This document shows positions 21,916 to 30,768 of a stretch of 51,086 nt of DNA, one piece after another (the stretch's first letter is position 1; each line of letters starts with the position of its first letter). This DNA is from a virus: the IMG/VR virus record IMGVR_UViG_3300042486_000026, positions 1-51,086 of that record; one strand, written 5' to 3'. Below the pieces are notes generated by a model. That model was not told the DNA's origin, ran no database searches, and saw only the letters and a program-made list of their open reading frames with translations. The position numbers and the translations under genes were made by a program.

Positions 21916-24315
21916 ATGGCAAAGCAAAAGTCTTCAGGGTGGTTAGATAAATATCAGGAAGGTGGTTGGACTGTCTCTCCCAAAGTAGCTGCATATAATA
22001 AAGCAGCAAAGCAAACACCAACTAATATTGATGATAATGCAATGCAAGCTCTTGGGCAGGTTACGTCATATCCTCAACGTAAAGTTACTGAGTGGATAAC
22101 TGGTAAAAATCAGTATCCTTCTCAAGCATTCAGTATTCAGAATCCTTATGCTGCATTTGCTGTTGATGCTGTATTAGATCCTACAAATTTAGTAGGAGCA
22201 GGACTATTAGGTAAAGCAGCTAAAGCAAGTAGTAAAGCAAGTAAAGTTGCTAAAGTAGCTAAAACTGTAGCAGCACCTAATAAACAAATAATATCATCTA
22301 CAGGTAATTTCTTTAATGAGTTAGCTGATAAGATTCTTCCTAGAGAAGTTCCTGTACAGCAATCAATAGATGCTGGTAATCAGTGGACTAAAGATTGGAT
22401 CAGTCATCCTGCCACACAGGAAAAGATGATGAGGGATTTTGATAAGATGGAACAAACTGCTCCTTGGACTTCACATAGTTACAAGCAACATTCCCTTAAC
22501 TATGATCCAAATTCTAAACTATATCCTTTGTCTCAACAAGCAAAAGATTTAGCACAAATTATATGGCAAGGTAAAACTAGCTATGGTAGTAAGGCTATGG
22601 TTCATGCGGATAATATGGGAGTGTCTTATAGACATACTGCTAATCCTTTAGATGATGCAGCAAATGCAAGTATATATCCTAGATTTGGTACATGGATTTC
22701 TAGAAACCCTAAGTATTCTCATTCACAAATAAAATCTACTGTTGGTCATGAGAATTTTCATGATTGGTTAAGGCAACCAATTTTAGTTGAAAGTGGACAG
22801 TTTCATGATATTCAAAATACTATTAAACCTGAGTATTTAGATTATTACAATCAGTGGGAGTCATTGAGACAGAGTGGAAAAACTTCTAAGGAGATAGATA
22901 AAATAATGGGTAAAGAGAATGCCTATAAGGCATATTTAGCTGATCCTACAGAAGTGCATGCAAGAATAGGTGAACTTAGACAGAAGTATGATTTATCACC
23001 TAGTCAAACGATTACTGCCAAAGATGTTCAAAACATGAGAGGTGGAGAAGGTTTACCTGGAAACGTAGTTGATAAAAGATTCTTTGATGTATTTAATAAT
23101 GATAATGGTTCGTCATTCTTATTTAATAGACTATGGGCTGCTCCTGCAGCTGTAGGAGTTGGTGCTGCTGCAATGGCTAATCAACCAGAGCAGAAGAACG
23201 GAGGATGGTTAGAGAAATATAATGATGGAGGTCCTGTACAACCAAACTATAACGATGCTTCTGTATCAATATCTAAAGACTTTGTAGGAGATGGATATAG
23301 TAACGTGGGACGTAACTATTCTCCTGCATGGGGAGGACAGTTTGCTATGGGAGGATCTATGCCAGGATCTGTAGGATTCATGTATGCACGTACAGGAGAT
23401 ATTCCTTCTAATGGTCCATACGCTAAGAAGACAAAAGCTTCTGCAGAGAATGGTAAAGAGATAAAAAAGAATAAGGAAGACAAAACTTATTACTCTGGAA
23501 TGTTACCAGAGATAACTGTAGTGGGATCTAAAGATCCTCAAACAGAAGAGTTCTATCGTACCATGTTAGATAGACTTACCAAGGAGGAAGGTTATCGTCA
23601 AGGAATTTCATCAGATGATCCTGTATATAATGATCCTAAATCTGTTGACATGGTTTACAATTATCCTAATGCAACAGATAATATATTAGGTAGATATGAG
23701 GGACTGATGGATCTTGGTAAGAAATATGGTTTTCCTAAAGTGCATCCTGTAGATAAAAATTCATTACTATCTAAAATGGCAACAACTGTTGGTGGTGATA
23801 GTAGACCTCCTGCAAATTATGATGCTTCATCTAAAACTATTCAAGCAGATAGTACAAAAGATTGGGTTAGTGAAATGGCTCATCATATTCAAATGAAAGA
23901 TAATAGATTGAATAAGACAATTCAATGGATGAAGAATGATTTACCAGCACTGGCTATTTCAGAAATAATGTTGAGAAATAGATTTGGTCAATATCATATA
24001 CCAGGAACAGTTGAACATGAAGCTCATTCTGTTATAGAACCTAAGTTACTGGAAGAGATGAAAAAATCAGAAAGTCAGTATAAAAATAACCCATATAGAA
24101 AAAAGAAAAGAGATGAATTTTATGGAGATAATTTTTATAAAAATCTAGGAGCATACGAGAATGGTGGTGAAATGAAATACTATCAACAAGGACTTGACTT
24201 TAAACCTAAGACCATCTCTAAGGATGGAAGCCAGTTGGTAAAACTGGATCAATTAACTAACTTTACTAATTACAATACAAAACAACCAGGAGGCTGGTTA
24301 GACAAATACCAATAA
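21916..24315 (+). CDS. Large virion protein with zincin metalloprotease-like domain(s)
   Basis: A 799-residue protein. Residues 276-350 carry a zincin site: HENFH (278-282, fits HExxH) with a candidate third ligand Glu346 in PTEVHAR. A second zincin-like region has SEMAHHIQ (652-659), where the first His of HExxH is Ser, and EHEAH (700-704). The peptide GWLDKYQ or a variant appears at the N-terminus (8-14), in the middle (GGWLEKYNDGG, 429-439) and as the last eight residues. A hydrophobic Ala/Gly stretch is at ~410-425 and a Lys/Ala-rich helical region at ~95-125. Probably packaged and ejected; the protease could process itself, its partners or host proteins. Activity is not demonstrated. Confidence 0.6.
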   Translation: MAKQKSSGWLDKYQEGGWTVSPKVAAYNKAAKQTPTNIDDNAMQALGQVTSYPQRKVTEWITGKNQYPSQAFSIQNPYAAFAVDAVLDPTNLVGAGLLGKAAKASSKASKVAKVAKTVAAPNKQIISSTGNFFNELADKILPREVPVQQSIDAGNQWTKDWISHPATQEKMMRDFDKMEQTAPWTSHSYKQHSLNYDPNSKLYPLSQQAKDLAQIIWQGKTSYGSKAMVHADNMGVSYRHTANPLDDAANASIYPRFGTWISRNPKYSHSQIKSTVGHENFHDWLRQPILVESGQFHDIQNTIKPEYLDYYNQWESLRQSGKTSKEIDKIMGKENAYKAYLADPTEVHARIGELRQKYDLSPSQTITAKDVQNMRGGEGLPGNVVDKRFFDVFNNDNGSSFLFNRLWAAPAAVGVGAAAMANQPEQKNGGWLEKYNDGGPVQPNYNDASVSISKDFVGDGYSNVGRNYSPAWGGQFAMGGSMPGSVGFMYARTGDIPSNGPYAKKTKASAENGKEIKKNKEDKTYYSGMLPEITVVGSKDPQTEEFYRTMLDRLTKEEGYRQGISSDDPVYNDPKSVDMVYNYPNATDNILGRYEGLMDLGKKYGFPKVHPVDKNSLLSKMATTVGGDSRPPANYDASSKTIQADSTKDWVSEMAHHIQMKDNRLNKTIQWMKNDLPALAISEIMLRNRFGQYHIPGTVEHEAHSVIEPKLLEEMKKSESQYKNNPYRKKKRDEFYGDNFYKNLGAYENGGEMKYYQQGLDFKPKTISKDGSQLVKLDQLTNFTNYNTKQPGGWLDKYQ

Positions 24316-24316
24316 T

Positions 24317-27300
24317 ATGAAAGCTCAAATCTTAAAAATTGCTGGAGTTAAAACTGAAGCTGAGTTCTACAAGAAGTATCCTACAGAGGAGGCTTTCATG
24401 AAGAAGCATGGTAAGAAGTTAAAGAAAGCTCAGGATGGCAATAAATTTTTACCAACCATTGAGTCTACTTTAGATGATGAGTATCTAGCTCCTCCTCTTG
24501 AGTATGGAGAGATTTCTGGTATTATAGAAAATGGATATAATAATAAAATGAGTCTTGCTAGACAACTTGGTGTAATGCAAGATTTCCCTGATGTTAATCC
24601 TAATGCTGCACTTAAAGGAACTAGTGCAACAACAGCTACTAAAAGTTCTAATCTTAAAGATGCTGGTAATTCATTATTAGCTAGTGCTCCTTCTATTGTT
24701 GGTGGCATTCAAAATGTTATTAAAGGTAATAAACAGTTAAAGGAACAAAAGCAAGCAGCAAATATTAGTAATCTAATTACGCAAGCTGCAGGTACTAGAG
24801 ATAATAAGAAGACTCGTAAGTATGTTCGTCCAGAAGATATTGTTATACAACCAGGACAGATGGGTAATCCTTATGGATCTGGTACAAACTATCTAGCTGC
24901 AAAGAATGGTGCTGAGATTCAGAATACATTTGCTCCTAACACTATTTATACAGACCAAGGATATACACCGTTGAATGATAATTCTAAAGTTAAGCAGTTT
25001 GCTGATGGTGGTGGATTTGGAGGTACAGGATTAAGTGCTAATTACTTAGCTGGTGAAGCAGGAGGTCTTGGTGGTGGTTTAGGTAGTTTAATTGGTGGTG
25101 GTGACTTTGAGCAAACAAACGAAGGAGCTTTAGGTTCTACATTAGGAGGCATTGCTGGTACTATTGTTGGAGGTCCTTTGGGATCTATAGTTGGTTCTGC
25201 TTTAGGTGGAGCTATTGGCGGTGCGTTTGGTGGAGACAGAACTAAGCAAATGAAGCAGCAGAAACAGTTAATGCAATCTAATTTAGCTAGTGCTGCTTGG
25301 CAGAATACATTACAGAGTGGTCAGTTTAATTCATTTATGGAAGATGGTGGCTGGGTAAGTAATGATTGGCAGCCACAAGTGATTGCTAAGTTTGGAGAAT
25401 ATGATGTTAAGGATTTATTGAAGCCTCCTCACGATGCTGATATGTTACGTGCTGGTGGTCACTTAAAAGAATACACTCCTCCTAGTGAAAGAGCTATGTA
25501 TACAGGCAAGGCTGAAGATGGTGTACAGATGGCTATGGGTGGTGACTTAAAAGTTTATCGTGGACAAGCAGAGACTATGTCCTACAATCCATATCTACCA
25601 GATGGTGGAGAAACAATTATGTTTAGAGGTCCTTCTCATGACAATGGTGGTATGCCTATTACCTTTGGTGAGAATGGTGTAGAGGTAGAAGGTGGAGAAC
25701 CAGCAGTTAAGCTACAGGATGGTGGATCACCAGATGGTAACTTAGTTGTGTTTGGTGATATGTTCATGCCTGGTAAGAAGCAGAAGTTCAAGCATTATGC
25801 TGCTGACCTATCTAAGACAGAAGCTAAACAAAACAAGATTGTTGATAAGTCAACTAGTATTATCAATGACTTAGATGTTAATACTGAGTTTGATAAGTTA
25901 ACATTACAAGCAGCTAATGCTAATATATTAGGTGCTAACATGAAGTTAAAAGATATTGCTACAAAGAAAACAGAAGCTGCTGCATTGCAGAATGCTATCC
26001 TTGATACAGCTAAAGAACAGGGATTAGTTTCTGCTGAGTTAGCTAAAGGTAAAATTGTTAAAGATAAAGAAGCTGCTAAGATGATGGCTAAATATGGTAC
26101 CAAGATGACTACCTATGCGGATGGTGGTTCTTCAGATCCAAACGATCCAAACGATGCATGGATTAATAAGATTCTTGATTATGAACTTAAGAAAGGATCC
26201 GCTACAGGTCATGGATTATCTAATTTTGGATATACTGATTGGCAAAAATTAGGTCATGCACATGCACCTAGAACTAGACAAGAAGCAATAGATTACTTCA
26301 AACAAGATTATCTTCCTAAAGTAGCTAATATTCCTTTAGGATTAAGAGGACGTGCTGGTGACTGGGCATTTAATACAGGCAAAGATCCTCGTATTCCTTT
26401 GTTACTTGCTGCAGGTAAGATTAAAGGTAATGCTTTTGGTACTATTAATCCTTCTAATCTATCTGGTCCTAGAATTGAATTAGCACAAGATCCTGCTGCA
26501 TTAGATGAGTTATGGAATAAGCATTCTGCTGAGATTTCTAAAAAAGAAAACGATCCTGCGTTCTTGAAGAAGTTTGATACTGCTAGAAGAGTGATGTATC
26601 AAAACATTAATAGATTACCTGATGGTTCTATTAATCCTGCATATCGCAACACATGGGTAGGACGTACTGAGGAAATGTTTAATGAGGATACCCCTGCAGT
26701 CGCTTCTCCTGTAGCTTCTCCTGTAGCTTCTCCTTCTGTAGTTACTCCTTCTGCACCTGCTCCTTATTTTGCTAATCCTGTTGTAAATCCAACTGGTGTA
26801 AGTTCTGCTAAGTGGACGCCTTCTGGTGTTACTGTTCCAAACTTTGCTGCTTCGAATGATGCAGTTGATGCAAGACAAGAAATGATGCCTGAATTGTATT
26901 CTCCTGTTGATATGGGTATGTATGGTGATATAAAAGATATTCCATTCACTCCATACGATGGTACGTTTATTCAGAAGAGAGATGTGCCTCCAGTAGTAAC
27001 TGAGGATGTCGTATCTACTCCTTCTACTACATCTACAAAAGATGGTAAGAAATCTAATACATGGAAAGATGCTGCGGTGTTTGCTAGTTCAATGATGCCA
27101 TTCTTACGACCTAGTAATCAAGAGCCTCTTGATCCTAATCAGTTGATGGGAGAGATGTATGCTTTATCTAATAACCAATTAGAACCAGTACAAGCACAAC
27201 TATACAATCCTCAATTGACTCAGCCTTATGAGATTAGTTTACAAGATCAGTTGAATGCTAATCAGTCTGACTTTAACGCTATGCAAAGACAGCTTGGTAA

Positions 27301-27820
27301 TAACCCAGAAGCTTTGGCTGCATTAGCTGCTCAGAAGTATGCTGCTAATGCTCAAGTGTTAGGAACTCAGTTTAGAGCTAATCAAGCTGAGAAGGCTCGT
27401 GCGTATGAGGCTAATCGCCAAACGATGAATGAAGCTCAACGTGCTAACTTAGGAATTCTAGATCAACAGTTCCAAAGACAATCAATGGCTAGATCTAAAA
27501 CTAAGCAAGAAGCACAGACAGCTTTACAATCAATTGCTGCTAAGATTGCACAGAACAATCTTTCTAATAGAACGCTTGGTGTATATGAGAACATGTACAA
27601 CTACAGATATGCACCAGGAGGACAAGCATACAACATGAATGCTCCATACTCTTTCAACATACCAGAAGTAGGAACAGGTGCTAGATCTACAAGTGATATT
27701 GCTCTTACAGAAGCAGAAAGACTACAAGCTTTAGCAGATGCTCAAAAGATTAAAGAGGCAAATTCTAAAACAAAGAAAGGAAGAAATGGTGCAATTGTTA
27801 AAGCTATCAAAAATCTCTAA
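24317..27820 (+). CDS. Large ejection-type virion protein with glycine zipper and embedded lysozyme-like domain
   Basis: A 1167-residue protein. Residues ~270-306 are a glycine-zipper segment (repeated GG-hydrophobic units), a membrane-inserting pattern. Many DGG turns (FADGGG, MEDGGW, LPDGGE, LQDGG, YADGG) punctuate the first 620 residues. Residues ~610-770 resemble a GH108-type muramidase: candidate catalytic Glu623 (DYELKKG), LSNFGY, a helix DYFKQDYLPKV, and GDWAFNTG (681-688) corresponding to the family's 'aVNSG' element. A Pro/Ala/Ser linker (PVASPVASPVASP) follows, then a long Gln/Ala/Asn-rich helical C-terminal region. It likely helps breach the envelope during DNA delivery. The GH108 assignment is by pattern only. 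Confidence 0.6.
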   Translation: MKAQILKIAGVKTEAEFYKKYPTEEAFMKKHGKKLKKAQDGNKFLPTIESTLDDEYLAPPLEYGEISGIIENGYNNKMSLARQLGVMQDFPDVNPNAALKGTSATTATKSSNLKDAGNSLLASAPSIVGGIQNVIKGNKQLKEQKQAANISNLITQAAGTRDNKKTRKYVRPEDIVIQPGQMGNPYGSGTNYLAAKNGAEIQNTFAPNTIYTDQGYTPLNDNSKVKQFADGGGFGGTGLSANYLAGEAGGLGGGLGSLIGGGDFEQTNEGALGSTLGGIAGTIVGGPLGSIVGSALGGAIGGAFGGDRTKQMKQQKQLMQSNLASAAWQNTLQSGQFNSFMEDGGWVSNDWQPQVIAKFGEYDVKDLLKPPHDADMLRAGGHLKEYTPPSERAMYTGKAEDGVQMAMGGDLKVYRGQAETMSYNPYLPDGGETIMFRGPSHDNGGMPITFGENGVEVEGGEPAVKLQDGGSPDGNLVVFGDMFMPGKKQKFKHYAADLSKTEAKQNKIVDKSTSIINDLDVNTEFDKLTLQAANANILGANMKLKDIATKKTEAAALQNAILDTAKEQGLVSAELAKGKIVKDKEAAKMMAKYGTKMTTYADGGSSDPNDPNDAWINKILDYELKKGSATGHGLSNFGYTDWQKLGHAHAPRTRQEAIDYFKQDYLPKVANIPLGLRGRAGDWAFNTGKDPRIPLLLAAGKIKGNAFGTINPSNLSGPRIELAQDPAALDELWNKHSAEISKKENDPAFLKKFDTARRVMYQNINRLPDGSINPAYRNTWVGRTEEMFNEDTPAVASPVASPVASPSVVTPSAPAPYFANPVVNPTGVSSAKWTPSGVTVPNFAASNDAVDARQEMMPELYSPVDMGMYGDIKDIPFTPYDGTFIQKRDVPPVVTEDVVSTPSTTSTKDGKKSNTWKDAAVFASSMMPFLRPSNQEPLDPNQLMGEMYALSNNQLEPVQAQLYNPQLTQPYEISLQDQLNANQSDFNAMQRQLGNNPEALAALAAQKYAANAQVLGTQFRANQAEKARAYEANRQTMNEAQRANLGILDQQFQRQSMARSKTKQEAQTALQSIAAKIAQNNLSNRTLGVYENMYNYRYAPGGQAYNMNAPYSFNIPEVGTGARSTSDIALTEAERLQALADAQKIKEANSKTKKGRNGAIVKAIKNL

Positions 27821-27830
27821 TCAAACTGGT

Positions 27831-27869
27831 TATACAAGATTACTAACTTTTGTTAGTAGTCTTTGTATA
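27831..27869 (+). terminator. Long hairpin terminator overlapping a promoter
   Basis: ATACAA-GAT-TACTAAC (27832-27847) pairs with GTTAGTA-GTC-TTTGTAT (27852-27868) around a TTTT loop, about 16 bp with one wobble and one bulge. It is followed by the U-rich GTAATATTTT. It ends the block of the lysozyme-like protein. Confidence 0.75.
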
Positions 27870-27892
27870 TGTAATATTTTAAATTATATTTG
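27862..27892 (+). promoter_or_regulatory. Consensus Bacteroidota promoter driving the giant-protein operon
   Basis: TTTG at 27862-27865, exactly 19 nt, then TATATTTG at 27885-27892 matches the Bacteroides primary-sigma consensus TTTG-N19..21-TAnnTTTG at every fixed position. The expected transcript start is about 10 nt upstream of the ATG at 27909. The -33 box lies in the 3' arm of the preceding terminator hairpin. Confidence 0.75.
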
Positions 27893-27908
27893 TTAATTAT
27901 ACTCACTC

Positions 27909-30767
27909 ATGGCTTCATTCACAGACGCTATTTCCAGTTTTAACCCTTACATTCAACAGCTTCCTGTTGAAGCAATGGTTGCTGTTGGTATGCAAAAGCA
28001 ACAACAGTATGATCAAGGGGTACAAAAGATTCAAGCTTATATCGATAATATAGCTGGATTAGATGTTATTAAACCTGAACATAAGCAATACCTTCAATCT
28101 AAACTTAATGATCTTGGTGGCAGACTACGTACAGTAGCTGCTGGTGATTTCTCTAATCAACAGTTAGTTAACTCTGTTGGAGGAATGGCTACACAAATTA
28201 TTAAGGATCCTAACATTCAACGTGCAGTTGGTTCTACTCAAAGAATCAGAAACTTCATGACTGAGATGGAGGCTGATAAGAAAGCAGGTACATATAATCC
28301 TGCAAACGAGACTGTATTCAATGATGAGGTTAATGAATGGTTATCTGATGGTAAGTTAGATACATCATTCAATGGTGAGTACTCTAAAGCATTTGATTGG
28401 CAGAAGTTTACTAAGGAACAGTTTGATGCTGTTAAACCTGGTAATTATAAATTTGATCAAATATTCCAAACAGATGCTAATGGTAATCTTCAGTATAAGA
28501 ATATAACTGATGAGAAAGGTCGTGTAATTGGAAGAAGACCTATTTACTCTCCAGCAATGAAACGTCTTGAAGCTGAAGGAAGACTTCCTCAAGAGGTTAT
28601 GGGTACCATTGGTATGATCATGTCTGATCCTAGAGTTAAGAAACAATTAGGTATTGAAGGTCGCTATACATACAGAGGTATGAATGGTGAGCAATTATCA
28701 GGTGCGTTAGGTACTCAAAAGACTGAGCTTCTTGATGATCAGTATGATCAAATGCTAGAACTGGCATTACGTAAAGGTGCTGGTGAAGATGTTCAAAAGG
28801 ATATTGATGATTTACAATTAAAGATTGATAATACTAGAAATCATTACGATGAGTATATGACTCTTGCTTCATCTAATCCTAATGCTGCTAAAGCTAAGTT
28901 ATACTCAGATGATGTCACAAAGAACATGACATCTATGTATGGTTCAGTACGTACAAGTACAACGTTTCATAATAATCCTGCTGCTGACTTTGAGTTCAAG
29001 CTTACTAAAGAAGCAAACGATATTAAGTTAGCTCATCAAAAGATGGATCAAGATGCTGCCCTTGCTGCATTGTCTAGACAAAATGCTTGGAACATTGCTA
29101 AATTAGGCAGAGAGACTCAACTAACAATTGCATCTATGAGAGGTAGCAAAGGTGGTCAAATGGTTGATACAGATGGCGATGGTGTTCCTGATACATTAAT
29201 GCCTGCTGCTGGTGGAATAGGATTAACTCCTGAACAAGGTGAGCAACCTTCTGACTTTGGTGTAATCAATGTATTAGAAACTGATTACGGTAATGCTGCT
29301 GAGAAGTTCTCTGATTCACAATACAATCTTATCTGGAACGGAATGTTTGCTAATGCTCCTACAGAGGTTGCTAAGTTAAATAGAATGATTGCTAACGGTA
29401 TTCCAAAATCACAAGCAATCAAAACTCTTATTGATAACGCTAAGCCTGCAGGACAAACTTCAGAGCAGTTCTTATCTAGATGGACTAATAAAGGTATTCA
29501 AGCTATACAAAAGTTACCTGCTTCTATTCTTCAAAAGAATCCTGATTTAGTAGATGCAGTTAATGGTTATAGAACTAGTGCAAAAGCTTTTGGTGATATT
29601 TCTACAGTAAGAGATAAAGTATTAACTACAACAGCTAATATCGTTGGACAAGATGCAATGAAGGAAGCTACTCTTACAGGTGTTAAACCTGTTAGTGGAA
29701 CATACCAAGGAAAGAAATTTACACTAAACCCTGCAGATCAATATGATCTTGCATTATATTTAAAAGGTAATCAATCTGTACTTGGGTTCTTAATTGATGA
29801 TGGTGTAAGAAAAGCAGGTGAAGAAGCTGGTAGAAGATTAGCAAACAAAGGATTAGATTTCTTATTAGATCAAACTCTTGAATATGCTTCTGGTAGACCA
29901 GATTTAATTAAGTCTGGACAAGTTCTTACTGGTGCTATTCGTAGTGCTAAATCGTTTGGTGGTTCTGCTTTAGACTATGGTCGTCAATTATTTGGTGGAC
30001 AATCTAAATATGCTGATGTAGACTTAGGATTCTTAAAAGGTATTGTTCCTAAGTTAGATAGCAAAGTACTAGGTAAAGTTTACGAAACACAAGCTGGTGT
30101 AATTAAAGATCATTATCAGATTGATCCTAATCTTAAACTTCCTATGATGACAGGAGATTCGGAGACTGATAAGAATATGATTGCTAATATTAGAAGATTC
30201 TCAGGTAACTACGCAACTAGTGGTAAGAATATGAGTCCTGACTTTGAAGGATTTGGTAAAGCATTAGCAGATAAAGACTTCTTTGAAAAAGGAGGATCTC
30301 TTGAAGCACAGATTGTTACAGGTAAGAATAATCAACCTATGGTTGAGATTGTTGCTGCTACACCAGATGGAGGAAGACAAGGTGGAATGGTAATTGCTCC
30401 TGATGAAGCGATGTTAAGACTTGGTATTAATGCTGGTTCTTTATATCAACCTAAGCAAACATCAATCATTAAAAGTAAAATGAGTAGCTTGGGTGGTAAG
30501 ACATCACAAGGTAATCCAGATAATAAAGAAGCATACTACAATGGTGATACTGAGTTTAAGAAATCTGATTTCCCTAACTTTGTAGGAGTACCAAACGTGG
30601 ATGTAGAAGCAAACCTTAAATATGAGAATGGTAAATACTACGGAGTATTTTACTATAAAGATCCTAACAATAATCTCATAGTACGAAAAACTCCAGGTCA
30701 TGAGGACTTACAGAAAGTAATCATGCGTATGAAGAGTTTAACAGTTTCAGATTTCAATAGACAATAA
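27909..30767 (+). CDS. Large helical cargo/ejection-type virion protein
   Basis: A 952-residue protein, predominantly helical and rich in Gln, Asn, Lys and Asp, with no signal peptide. The N-terminus (FNPYIQQLPVEAMVAVGMQK, then YDQGVQKIQAYIDNIAGL) is a pattern I associate with the internal proteins encoded just before the virion RNA polymerase of Bacteroidota phages. A calcium-loop-like DTDGDGVPD is present at residues ~419-427, and the C-terminal ~100 residues are more beta. First gene of an operon with a consensus promoter; one base separates its stop from the RNA polymerase gene, suggesting co-packaging. No enzymatic motif identified. Confidence 0.55.
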   Translation: MASFTDAISSFNPYIQQLPVEAMVAVGMQKQQQYDQGVQKIQAYIDNIAGLDVIKPEHKQYLQSKLNDLGGRLRTVAAGDFSNQQLVNSVGGMATQIIKDPNIQRAVGSTQRIRNFMTEMEADKKAGTYNPANETVFNDEVNEWLSDGKLDTSFNGEYSKAFDWQKFTKEQFDAVKPGNYKFDQIFQTDANGNLQYKNITDEKGRVIGRRPIYSPAMKRLEAEGRLPQEVMGTIGMIMSDPRVKKQLGIEGRYTYRGMNGEQLSGALGTQKTELLDDQYDQMLELALRKGAGEDVQKDIDDLQLKIDNTRNHYDEYMTLASSNPNAAKAKLYSDDVTKNMTSMYGSVRTSTTFHNNPAADFEFKLTKEANDIKLAHQKMDQDAALAALSRQNAWNIAKLGRETQLTIASMRGSKGGQMVDTDGDGVPDTLMPAAGGIGLTPEQGEQPSDFGVINVLETDYGNAAEKFSDSQYNLIWNGMFANAPTEVAKLNRMIANGIPKSQAIKTLIDNAKPAGQTSEQFLSRWTNKGIQAIQKLPASILQKNPDLVDAVNGYRTSAKAFGDISTVRDKVLTTTANIVGQDAMKEATLTGVKPVSGTYQGKKFTLNPADQYDLALYLKGNQSVLGFLIDDGVRKAGEEAGRRLANKGLDFLLDQTLEYASGRPDLIKSGQVLTGAIRSAKSFGGSALDYGRQLFGGQSKYADVDLGFLKGIVPKLDSKVLGKVYETQAGVIKDHYQIDPNLKLPMMTGDSETDKNMIANIRRFSGNYATSGKNMSPDFEGFGKALADKDFFEKGGSLEAQIVTGKNNQPMVEIVAATPDGGRQGGMVIAPDEAMLRLGINAGSLYQPKQTSIIKSKMSSLGGKTSQGNPDNKEAYYNGDTEFKKSDFPNFVGVPNVDVEANLKYENGKYYGVFYYKDPNNNLIVRKTPGHEDLQKVIMRMKSLTVSDFNRQ

Positions 30768-30768
30768 A

